DNA from: Methanobacterium sp.
GTDB lineage: Archaea; Methanobacteriota; Methanobacteria; Methanobacteriales; Methanobacteriaceae
Direction of reading: 5' to 3'
Assembly (NCBI GenBank): GCA_003164415.1
Contig: PLTK01000129.1
Coordinates: 4,975-10,100, forward strand
Length of the DNA: 5,126 nt
Shown: positions 1 through 5,126 of the stretch, in pieces
Layout of the letters: the number at the start of each line of letters is the position of its first letter
Position numbering within the stretch: position 1 is the first letter of the stretch
Program-made: the position numbers and the translations under genes
The notes under the pieces: model-generated
Told to the model about the DNA's origin: nothing
Databases searched by the model: none
What the model saw: only the letters and a program-made list of their open reading frames with translations

Positions 1-182
1 ACAGTTTCTGCGTGCCCTGTACTTCCACTACATACATCACCATAAGTCGGATTTTCAGTATGTCCACCCATATATCCAACCATTGTGGATATAACACCAT
101 CTAATTTTCTGAAAGCTTCTTCAACTCCCCAAAAACAGCCAGCTGCAAAACTTGCAGCTTCATAATTTGCATCTTCAACCAT
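1..182 (-). CDS. msrA: Peptide methionine sulfoxide reductase MsrA, N-terminal part (cut by window edge)
   Basis: MsrA reduces the S-epimer of methionine sulfoxide, free or in proteins, back to methionine, normally using thioredoxin or a similar thiol donor in the cytoplasm. The visible 60 codons start at ATG 182-180 and read MVEDANYEAASFAAGCFWGV, then continue past the left edge. The family signature GCFWGVE carries the catalytic cysteine (Cys16), followed by the conserved VGYMGGHTENPTYGDVCSG and TGHAE segments expected in this part of the family. There is no signal peptide, and the short N-terminus before GCFW fits a cytoplasmic enzyme. The start is supported by a near-perfect Shine-Dalgarno site 5 nt upstream. 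The gene lies 85 bp downstream of the histidine kinase on the same strand, so read-through from the kinase is possible, although a candidate TATA element lies in the gap. The family call is very secure. Whether a C-terminal MsrB domain or resolving cysteines follow cannot be seen. Confidence 0.96.
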   Translation of the reverse strand, partial: MVEDANYEAASFAAGCFWGVEEAFRKLDGVISTMVGYMGGHTENPTYGDVCSGSTGHAET

Positions 183-187
183 AGATA

Positions 188-197
188 ATCACATCCC
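188..197 (-). promoter_or_regulatory. Shine-Dalgarno site of msrA
   Basis: On the minus strand the sequence is GGGATGTGAT, followed by 5 nt (TATCT) and the ATG of msrA. The GGATGTGAT part differs from the archaeal consensus GGAGGTGAT at one base. It is the strongest ribosome binding site in front of any complete start in this window, and it fixes the msrA start. Confidence 0.75.
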
Positions 198-240
198 TTA
201 GTGAATTTCTGTTTCTTTAATCAAATAAATTTTATGATAG

Positions 241-252
241 GGATATTATATC
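241..252 (-). promoter_or_regulatory. Candidate TATA element for msrA
   Basis: In the 85-bp gap between the kinase stop codon and msrA, the minus strand reads GATATAATATCC. An archaeal TATA element centred here would place a transcript start near 220, giving a leader of roughly 40 nt that contains the Shine-Dalgarno site. No strong minus-strand T-run terminates the kinase transcript before it, so msrA could be made both from this promoter and by read-through. The assignment rests only on position and AT-rich sequence. Confidence 0.3.
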
Positions 253-267
253 GATTTTATCTTATGA

Positions 268-2034
268 TTATAAACGCTTTTTATATTCTAATTGTCTAAA
301 TATAATTTTAAAATTTGAACCTTCGCTATGATTTAACTCTATTGTACCCTCTATTTGATTTACAAGGCTGGTTACTAGTTGTAAACCAAGAGATTCTGTA
401 TTTTTATAATCAATATTATCTGGAAATCCTACTCCATTATCTTTGACGTTCAAAACATATTTACCATCAATATTACGCAGATCAATATTAACATCTCCAT
501 TTATATTACCTGGAAAAGCATGTTTAAGACAGTTTGTTATTAACTCATTAACAATTAGTCCACATGGTATAGCTGTATCAACGTTTAAGTGTATCTCATC
601 AATATATTTATGTAATTTTATTCTTGATTCATCCACATTATAGTTGTAAAATAAGCTATCAACCATATCGGATATATATTCGTCAAAATCAATTTTAGAC
701 ATACTATTCGATTTATAGAGTTTTTCATGTATTATGGCCATTGATCTGACCCTATTTTGACTATCACTGAATATGTCTAGGACATTCTCGTCTTTAATAT
801 ATTGCGACTGGAGATTTAGTAAACTGGAAATTATCTGTAGGTTATTTTTAACCCTGTGATGAATCTCACGCATTAGTACATCCTTATCTTTAAGGGAATT
901 TTTTAAATCAGTTTCAGCTATTTTCCTTTCACTAATATCCTGAAGTGATACCAGACTCTTTTTTGTACCTGGTATCATAGCAACGGTTGTATATATATTT
1001 TTTAAAGAACCTTTACTGTCAATAAAATCAAATTCATAATTTCGAGGAGCTGATTCAGGACTGATTCTACGTGCACTATGATATTGTTCCATCATAGGGA
1101 GATCTTTATCGTCAACAAATTGACACCAATCCTTTTTACCCTGAATATCTTCCTCATAATATCCATATAACCTTTCAAACTCTGTGTTTATGAGTGATAT
1201 TGTATTATCTTCCTCAATTATCACTGTAGCCGTGCCTATATTCTCAAAAATAGTTTTATAATACTGTTCTGATTCTTTAAGTGCTTTTTCAGCTCGTTTT
1301 AGTTCACTGATATCTGTGAATATGCAGTGAGTCTGTTGAAAATTTCCCCTAATATCATAGGCAGCCTTACAATCTATAGCAATATTAATTCTGCTACCAT
1401 TTTTATGTATAATTTCAAAATTAATATTTAATATCTCACCCTTATCTAAGAGCCTTGAGAAGATATCCTTAAAAGTTTCAACGTATTCAGACCCTATAAA
1501 ATTACCAAACCATTTCCCAACAACTTCATCTCGTTCATATCCAAATTTTTCAAGCCACGATTCATTAACATCTAGAATGTTACCGTTCTTATCGAGTGAA
1601 TGATAGGGGATGGGTGTGTGATCGTAGAGTAGTTTAAAATTTGCTTCTTCTTCTAATAATTTTTTATCTATTTTTTCACGATAAACAGCCATTTCTAAAG
1701 TTAATTTAAGTTCATTATCGTTGAATGGCTTTTGTATATAAGAATAATATTCAGGAAAATGGTTAAATTTAGTTGATTTGAAATTAAAATCATCTGATAT
1801 GCATATTAATGGTGCATCAAATTTTTTTATAACATCAACACCATCGTTAATAGATTCTAGAGAAGATGATCTACTCAGATCCATGAGAATTAAATCGGGC
1901 TCAAAATTATTTAAAACATCATATGCTTTAATTTGAGAATAAGTGGGCATATAATCCCATGATTTGAGCTTTTTAACTAGGTTAGTTTTATCTTTATTAT
2001 CATCAGTTAAAATTAAAATCCTTTCTTTGGACAT
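268..2034 (-). CDS. Soluble sensor histidine kinase: receiver, two PAS domains, HisKA_2 and HATPase_c
   Basis: This 588-residue cytoplasmic two-component sensor kinase has no membrane segment. Residues 1-120 form a receiver-like domain with the acidic pair Asp11/Asp12, phospho-acceptor Asp52 (LILMDLS), Ser80 and Lys102 (QKPF), so all key positions are present. PAS domains follow at about 130-250 and 255-375, each ending in a typical FTDISE or LQDISE motif that runs into a helical linker. The HisKA_2 dimerisation domain has EIHHRVKNNLQ (390-400), where His393, aligning with the His of HRVKN, is the likely phosphorylated residue. The ATPase domain shows the N box (VNELITN, Asn497 and Asn501), DNGVGF (532-537) and SLGLQLV (548-554). 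HisKA_2 PAS kinases are common in methanogens. The ligand is unknown and no partner regulator or output gene is in the window. The start is supported by the receiver fold beginning at once (KERILILTDD), despite no clear ribosome binding site. The reading frame is intact. Confidence 0.93.
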   Translation of the reverse strand: MSKERILILTDDNKDKTNLVKKLKSWDYMPTYSQIKAYDVLNNFEPDLILMDLSRSSSLESINDGVDVIKKFDAPLICISDDFNFKSTKFNHFPEYYSYIQKPFNDNELKLTLEMAVYREKIDKKLLEEEANFKLLYDHTPIPYHSLDKNGNILDVNESWLEKFGYERDEVVGKWFGNFIGSEYVETFKDIFSRLLDKGEILNINFEIIHKNGSRINIAIDCKAAYDIRGNFQQTHCIFTDISELKRAEKALKESEQYYKTIFENIGTATVIIEEDNTISLINTEFERLYGYYEEDIQGKKDWCQFVDDKDLPMMEQYHSARRISPESAPRNYEFDFIDSKGSLKNIYTTVAMIPGTKKSLVSLQDISERKIAETDLKNSLKDKDVLMREIHHRVKNNLQIISSLLNLQSQYIKDENVLDIFSDSQNRVRSMAIIHEKLYKSNSMSKIDFDEYISDMVDSLFYNYNVDESRIKLHKYIDEIHLNVDTAIPCGLIVNELITNCLKHAFPGNINGDVNIDLRNIDGKYVLNVKDNGVGFPDNIDYKNTESLGLQLVTSLVNQIEGTIELNHSEGSNFKIIFRQLEYKKRL

Positions 2035-2075
2035 TTTTAAACCAGCTGTAACTAATCATACTTATCATAAAACTC

Positions 2076-2087
2076 TTATATTAATAT
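2076..2087 (-). promoter_or_regulatory. Candidate TATA element for the histidine kinase
   Basis: The minus strand reads TATTAATATAAG about 45-50 bp upstream of the kinase ATG. A start about 25 bp downstream would give a leader of roughly 20 nt. The leader ends in GCTGGTTTAAAA before ATG, with only a weak GGT as possible ribosome contact. Three CTAG-containing motifs sit just upstream of this element. The call is tentative because the whole gap is AT-rich. Confidence 0.3.
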
Positions 2088-2241
2088 ACCTAGTGTAAGT
2101 ATTCCTAGTTATTCTCTAGTTTTTTAGTAAATTATTGGTTGATTAAATAATTATTTCTATTATAACCCTGAAAATATATTAAAATTAAAAGAGAACCCAA
2201 ATATTTTAATAAATTAATTATTAGGATTATAATGAAACATT

Positions 2242-2278
2242 TTTATTTTATATTTTAACATATTTATTTTATATTTTA
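2242..2278 (+). repeat. 16-bp exact direct repeat, 21-bp period, upstream of polX
   Basis: The sequence TTTATTTTATATTTTA occurs at 2242-2257 and again at 2263-2278, so the period is 21 bp, about two turns of the DNA helix. A shorter related stretch (TTTTATATTTAAT) continues to 2286. Each copy contains a TATA-like core. The exact match is certain. Whether it is functional (paired protein-binding sites or tandem TATA elements) or a product of low-complexity AT-rich sequence is open. Confidence 0.5.
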
Positions 2279-2286
2279 TATTTAAT
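2271..2286 (+). promoter_or_regulatory. Candidate TATA region for polX
   Basis: The stretch ATATTTTATATTTAAT is the best TATA-like candidate at a useful distance from the polX ATG at 2330. Initiation about 25 bp downstream would fall near 2303-2308 and give a leader of about 25 nt. That leader has no Shine-Dalgarno motif: the bases before ATG are GAAATACAATATATAACT. A nearer AATATATAA (2319-2327) is too close to the start to serve as TATA for this ATG. Confidence 0.3.
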
Positions 2287-2329
2287 ATGAATAAGAAAAA
2301 TTATTACTTTTGAAATACAATATATAACT

Positions 2330-4036
2330 ATGAAAAATCAGTTAGTTGCGGCTATATTGGACCAAGTTGCAGATCTAATGGAAATCGAAGCTGTTGATTT
2401 CAGAACAAAAGCATATCGTAGGGCAGCACATACAGTTGATACTCTTTCTGAAGATATTAAAGACATAAAAAATGAGGGCAGGCTTCAGGAACTGCCGGGT
2501 ATTGGTGCTAAAATTGCAGCTAAGATCGATGAAATAGTTGAAACTGGAAAATTAAAATATCTCGACAATTTAAAAAAGGAATTTCCTGTGGATTATGATG
2601 CATTGATGGCAGTTGAAGGTTTAGGACCGCGAAGCATCAAACAATTATACAATGAACTGGGCATTAAGAATCTTGATGACCTTGAAAAAAATGCTAAAAG
2701 ACACAGGATCAGAAGACTCAAGGGAATGGGCGATAAAACCGAAAAAAAAATATTAGTAAATATAGATTTTGCAAGAAAGAGTACAGGAAGAAATCTTCTC
2801 GGACACATATTACCGGTTGCAAATGAAATAAAAAGGGAGTTGGCTGGTCTTGATTATGTTTTCAGGGTTGAAGTAGCTGGTTCCATAAGAAGAAGAAAGG
2901 AAACAGTTGGAGATATAGACATACTCGTAACAACCAACAAACCAAATGAAGTCATGGACTACTTCATTGGCATCGACCTTGTAGACGATGTAGTTGTTAA
3001 GGGTCCAACCAAATCAACTGTAAGATTAAAGGAAAATGGTATAGATGTGGATCTAAGGGCATTTGAAGATGAAATATTCGGATCCGCACTCATGTACTTT
3101 ACAGGTTCTAAAGAAACAAATGTAGAACTACGTAGAATAGCAATAGCTAAAGGACTCAAACTCAGCGAATATGGAATTTTTAAGGGAGATAAACTTCTTT
3201 CCGGCCGGACGGAAGAGGAAATTTTCAAAACATTAGGAATGGAATATATTGAACCCGAATTAAGAGAAAATACAGGTGAAATAGAGGCAGCTATTAATAA
3301 TAAACTACCAAAACTTTTAGATTACAATGATATTCGTGGTGATCTTCAGATGCATACAGAATGGAGTGATGGATCTGCGAATATAAATGATATGGCATAT
3401 GAATCAAAAAAAATGGGATATGAGTATATAGCCATAACCGACCATTCAGGAACCCTTAGAATTGCCAATGGCATGAACGAAAAAACCATATTAAAACAGA
3501 TGAAAGAAATCAACAAGATCAACAATGAACTGGACAATTTCATGATACTCAAGGGTATTGAAACCAATATTGACTCCTACGGCCTTCCCGATGTTCCCGA
3601 TAAAATACTAGAAGATATGGATATTGTTATAGCTGGAATACATTCCGGTTTTAAACAGAATACAAAGGAATTAACACGTAGGATAGTATCTGCAATGGAA
3701 AATGACAACATCAATATAATTGCCCATCCAACAGGTAGGAAGATACAAGAAAGAAATGCATATGAATTGGATCTTGAAAAAATCTTTGAGACATCTAAAG
3801 ATACAGACACACTACTCGAAGTTAACAGTCAGATGAACAGACTAGATCTTAAGGATATGGATATTAGAATAGCTATTGAACATGGCTGTAAACTTGTAAT
3901 AAATACAGATGCCCATTCATTGTCCGAACTAAAAAATATGGAACTTGGAGTCTCGACTGCAAAAAGGGGCTGGGCACAAAAGGGAGATATAGTCAATACC
4001 CTATCACTTAAAAAATTATTAAAAGTCTTCGAATAA
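2330..4036 (+). CDS. polX: DNA polymerase/3'-5' exonuclease PolX (HhH, X-family polymerase, PHP domain)
   Basis: This is a full-length (568 residues) bacterial/archaeal-type PolX, a gap-filling repair polymerase of the base excision repair type with a Mn-dependent nuclease in its PHP domain. Residues 1-80 match the 8-kDa-like N-terminus (FRTKAYRRAA at 24-33). Helix-hairpin-helix DNA-binding motifs are LPGIGAKIAAKI (55-66), VEGLGPRSIKQL (95-106) and LKGMGDKTEKKI (130-141). The nucleotidyltransferase core has GSIRRRKETVGDIDIL (184-199), with catalytic Asp195 and Asp197, and a third carboxylate Asp241 in IDVDLR. The PHP domain runs from about 335 to the end: GDLQMHTEWSDG (337-348), TDH (370-372), Glu411, His438, AHPTGR (465-470), LEVNS (496-500) and NTDAH (525-529). 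The first His of the usual HxH motif is Gln340. The N-terminus aligns from residue 1, so the start is right although no Shine-Dalgarno precedes it. It converges on the exonuclease gene, the stop codons being 10 bp apart. PolX is known in Methanobacteriales. Confidence 0.97.
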   Translation: MKNQLVAAILDQVADLMEIEAVDFRTKAYRRAAHTVDTLSEDIKDIKNEGRLQELPGIGAKIAAKIDEIVETGKLKYLDNLKKEFPVDYDALMAVEGLGPRSIKQLYNELGIKNLDDLEKNAKRHRIRRLKGMGDKTEKKILVNIDFARKSTGRNLLGHILPVANEIKRELAGLDYVFRVEVAGSIRRRKETVGDIDILVTTNKPNEVMDYFIGIDLVDDVVVKGPTKSTVRLKENGIDVDLRAFEDEIFGSALMYFTGSKETNVELRRIAIAKGLKLSEYGIFKGDKLLSGRTEEEIFKTLGMEYIEPELRENTGEIEAAINNKLPKLLDYNDIRGDLQMHTEWSDGSANINDMAYESKKMGYEYIAITDHSGTLRIANGMNEKTILKQMKEINKINNELDNFMILKGIETNIDSYGLPDVPDKILEDMDIVIAGIHSGFKQNTKELTRRIVSAMENDNINIIAHPTGRKIQERNAYELDLEKIFETSKDTDTLLEVNSQMNRLDLKDMDIRIAIEHGCKLVINTDAHSLSELKNMELGVSTAKRGWAQKGDIVNTLSLKKLLKVFE

Positions 4037-4042
4037 AAAAAA
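4035..4042 (-). terminator. T-run terminator of the exonuclease gene
   Basis: Immediately after the exonuclease stop codon the minus strand carries eight consecutive T residues, overlapping the complement of the polX stop codon. A second T-rich stretch follows within the 3' end of polX (about 4010-4024 on the minus strand). Hairpin-independent oligo-T is the usual archaeal termination signal. No equivalent plus-strand T-run lies directly behind polX. Confidence 0.55.
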
Positions 4043-4046
4043 TAAT

Positions 4047-5000
4047 TTATATATCCATTTCAGTATGTAGCCTTGATAAAATTCTAGCAAGGGTAACAAC
4101 ATCCTCCCTATTATGTTCAATTATTGGAATTAAAGGCCCAATATTACCAGTTTCATCATATGTTTTATAAAATGATGGAACTAAACTGCTTGGTACATCA
4201 TCTTCCCTTTCAAAGTTAAATAGATGTTTTTCTAATGTTTGGAGTTTACAGTTAGGTAATTTGTTTTTCCATGTACGTCTGGAAAAATGTAGAAGGTCCA
4301 GATGATGCCTTTGAATATTATTCTTCATTCCGTGATGTCTTAACCTATCCTTGATATAGGGAATATCAAATGTCTGGCCATTAAAACTTACAAATACAGT
4401 ATCTTCATCAACATGAGATAAGAAAGCATTTAATGCAGCAGTTTCCTCATTGAGATTTCTTAGAAGGTACTGGTCAACTTGTATATTATTTGATTCGACC
4501 CTTGCAACTCCAATTAGTATGAGGGGCACACCCTTAAGTCCTAGGGTTTCTATATCCATGAAGAGAAGATTTTCATTATCTGAAAAGCATGATGAATAAA
4601 GTGCCGATGCATGGGATTTAGGATATCTATTGGAAACATAATCTGTTATCTTTGAAAAATCACCTTCATCAACAATATCCACTAATTCACATGCATCTTC
4701 ACCGTAACGTGGATGTTCCTTAAGATCTTCAATTGTTTCATATCCATTAGATCTTAAAATATCAGATTTTGAGTTTCCAATACCTTTAATGAGTTTTAAA
4801 TCGTTTAATATATTTTTTTTAGCTTTGGGTGGGCTTATGGTATTTAATTTTAATTTTCTTCGTTCTTGAATTCTGTAGCAGGAACCTTGTTCTGTTTCAC
4901 ATTCTTCACCCTTAAAATAGTCCTCGATAAATGTGTCTCTATGGGTTTCTATTAGTTTTGACCGTAAAATTTCTGCTTCAGTATTTTCATAAGACGACAT
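4047..5000 (-). CDS. YprB-like predicted 3'-5' exonuclease (RNase_H_2 fold, with HhH-like segment)
   Basis: A predicted metal-dependent exonuclease of the YprB/RNase_H_2 family, related to DEDD exonucleases; substrate unknown, cytoplasmic. Residue numbers here count from the upstream ATG at 5015 (322 residues). The N-terminus (36-50, GEECETEQGSCYRI) resembles the small domain that precedes the nuclease in this family. A helix-hairpin-helix-like segment follows (LKLIKGIGNSKSDIL, 73-87). The nuclease core has FMDIETLGL (152-160, Asp154 and Glu156), SFNGQTFDIPYI (210-221, Asp217) and HNREDVVTLARIL (301-313, Asp305), with Asp240 in HHLDLL also conserved-looking. His301-x3-Asp305 replaces the Tyr of DEDDy enzymes. 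I prefer the start at 5000 (317 residues), because GGAG lies 9 nt before it while the ATG at 5015 has no ribosome binding site. It converges with polX, another HhH-containing DNA enzyme. The fold is secure; the role in repair is inferred. Confidence 0.88.
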   Translation of the reverse strand: MSSYENTEAEILRSKLIETHRDTFIEDYFKGEECETEQGSCYRIQERRKLKLNTISPPKAKKNILNDLKLIKGIGNSKSDILRSNGYETIEDLKEHPRYGEDACELVDIVDEGDFSKITDYVSNRYPKSHASALYSSCFSDNENLLFMDIETLGLKGVPLILIGVARVESNNIQVDQYLLRNLNEETAALNAFLSHVDEDTVFVSFNGQTFDIPYIKDRLRHHGMKNNIQRHHLDLLHFSRRTWKNKLPNCKLQTLEKHLFNFEREDDVPSSLVPSFYKTYDETGNIGPLIPIIEHNREDVVTLARILSRLHTEMDI

Positions 5001-5009
5001 GATATGTAA

Positions 5010-5013
5010 CTCC
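5010..5013 (-). promoter_or_regulatory. Shine-Dalgarno GGAG deciding the exonuclease start
   Basis: On the minus strand GGAG is followed by 9 nt (TTACATATC) and the ATG at 5000-4998. Its first G is the last base of the alternative in-frame ATG at 5015-5013. Upstream of that alternative start (TTACATCTTA) there is no purine-rich site. This favours translation from 5000. Confidence 0.55.
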
Positions 5014-5060
5014 ATTAAGATGTAATTAATAGTATAATAGGTATCCAGACCTTTAGAGAA

Positions 5061-5070
5061 GATATTTATA
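5061..5070 (-). promoter_or_regulatory. Candidate TATA element for the exonuclease gene
   Basis: The minus strand reads TATAAATATC, close to archaeal TATA sequences and standing out from the more mixed bases on either side. Initiation about 25 bp downstream would fall near 5040 and give a leader of about 40 nt to the ATG at 5000, or 25 nt to the ATG at 5015. A second candidate, AAAAATATATAA (5092-5103, minus strand), lies further upstream. Confidence 0.4.
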
Positions 5071-5089
5071 GATCAAGAACGCATATTAG

Positions 5090-5126
5090 TATTATATATT
5101 TTTATTGGTATATTAATTTGGGAGGG
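5090..5126 (+). promoter_or_regulatory. Probable promoter and ribosome binding site of a gene beyond the right edge
   Basis: The plus strand shows a TATA-like TATTATATAT (5090-5099), and about 20 bp later the window ends in GGGAGGG (5120-5126), an excellent match to the archaeal Shine-Dalgarno core. This suggests a plus-strand start codon a few bases outside the window, with a short leader, divergent from the exonuclease gene. No codon of that gene is visible, so it cannot be identified. Confidence 0.4.

Larger units (their letters stand above)
2035..2329. other. AT-rich divergent intergenic region between the kinase and polX
   Basis: These 295 bp separate two divergently transcribed genes and contain no credible coding sequence. 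The left third holds the candidate kinase promoter and three CTAG motifs (2090, 2105, 2116). The middle (about 2120-2230) is featureless AT-rich DNA. The right third holds a 16-bp direct repeat and the candidate polX promoter. The only plus-strand ATG with something like a Shine-Dalgarno in front opens an 8-codon frame (2232-2258), which I regard as chance. I see no stable GC-containing hairpin or RNA gene. Confidence 0.8.

Noticed and set aside
443..643. 66-residue plus-strand open frame
   Set aside because: It lies entirely antisense to the conserved HATPase domain of the histidine kinase, has no ribosome binding site or recognisable motif, and is a shadow of the real gene.
268..2034. Kinase as a phytochrome-like or membrane receptor
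   Set aside because: There is no GAF/PHY chromophore motif and no hydrophobic segment long enough to cross a membrane. The sensory part consists only of receiver and PAS domains.
2195..2225. Imperfect AT palindrome around AATTAATT
   Set aside because: It is made only of A and T, imperfect, and expected often in sequence this AT-rich. It gives no stable stem.
2232..2258. 8-codon plus-strand frame with AGGA six bases upstream, as a possible leader peptide of polX
   Set aside because: It is too short, of low complexity (mostly Phe, Tyr, Ile), lies inside the AT-rich repeat, and has no sign of an attenuator. Chance is the simplest explanation.
2593..3810. Four minus-strand open frames of 71-89 residues inside polX
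   Set aside because: All are antisense to conserved PolX domains. Their Ser/Ile/Leu-rich composition is what the complement of an Asp/Glu/Lys-rich protein gives.
1..5126. CRISPR array, tRNA/rRNA, insertion sequence, toxin-antitoxin or defence system
   Set aside because: No regularly spaced repeats, no tRNA cloverleaf motifs, no transposase or terminal inverted repeats, and no defence-type domains. The genes are a methionine repair enzyme, a sensor kinase and two DNA-processing enzymes of known families.

Overview
The window looks like ordinary chromosomal sequence from a methanogenic archaeon, most likely a mesophilic Methanobacterium or close relative. The evidence is high AT content, very AT-rich intergenic DNA with archaeal-type TATA elements instead of bacterial -35/-10 boxes, Shine-Dalgarno sites matching the archaeal GGAGGTGAT consensus, a T-run terminator without a hairpin, and the combination of a HisKA_2-type PAS histidine kinase with a family X DNA polymerase. 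The taxonomic call is inference, because no rRNA or other marker gene is present.

Layout from left to right: (1) the 5' end of msrA on the minus strand, cut by the left edge; (2) a soluble sensor histidine kinase on the minus strand, 85 bp upstream of msrA and reading towards it, with a receiver domain, two PAS domains, HisKA_2 and HATPase; (3) a 295-bp AT-rich divergent intergenic region holding the promoters of the kinase and of polX, with a 16-bp direct repeat; (4) polX on the plus strand, a full-length X-family DNA polymerase with HhH motifs, nucleotidyltransferase core and C-terminal PHP nuclease domain; (5) a YprB-like (RNase_H_2) predicted 3'-5' exonuclease on the minus strand, convergent with polX, the two stop codons being 10 bp apart; (6) a promoter region at the right edge, ending in a GGGAGGG motif that is probably the ribosome binding site of a plus-strand gene just outside the window.

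Two themes run through the genes. MsrA repairs oxidised methionine and lies directly downstream of a cytoplasmic two-component sensor, so the pair may be co-expressed. PolX and the HhH/RNase H-fold exonuclease both look like DNA-processing enzymes, but they converge and do not share an operon, so a functional link is only suggested by proximity. I found no RNA gene, CRISPR array, transposon or integration site, and no convincing sign of an undescribed system. The most useful observations concern start-site choice, promoter and terminator architecture, and a substituted metal ligand in the PHP domain of PolX.
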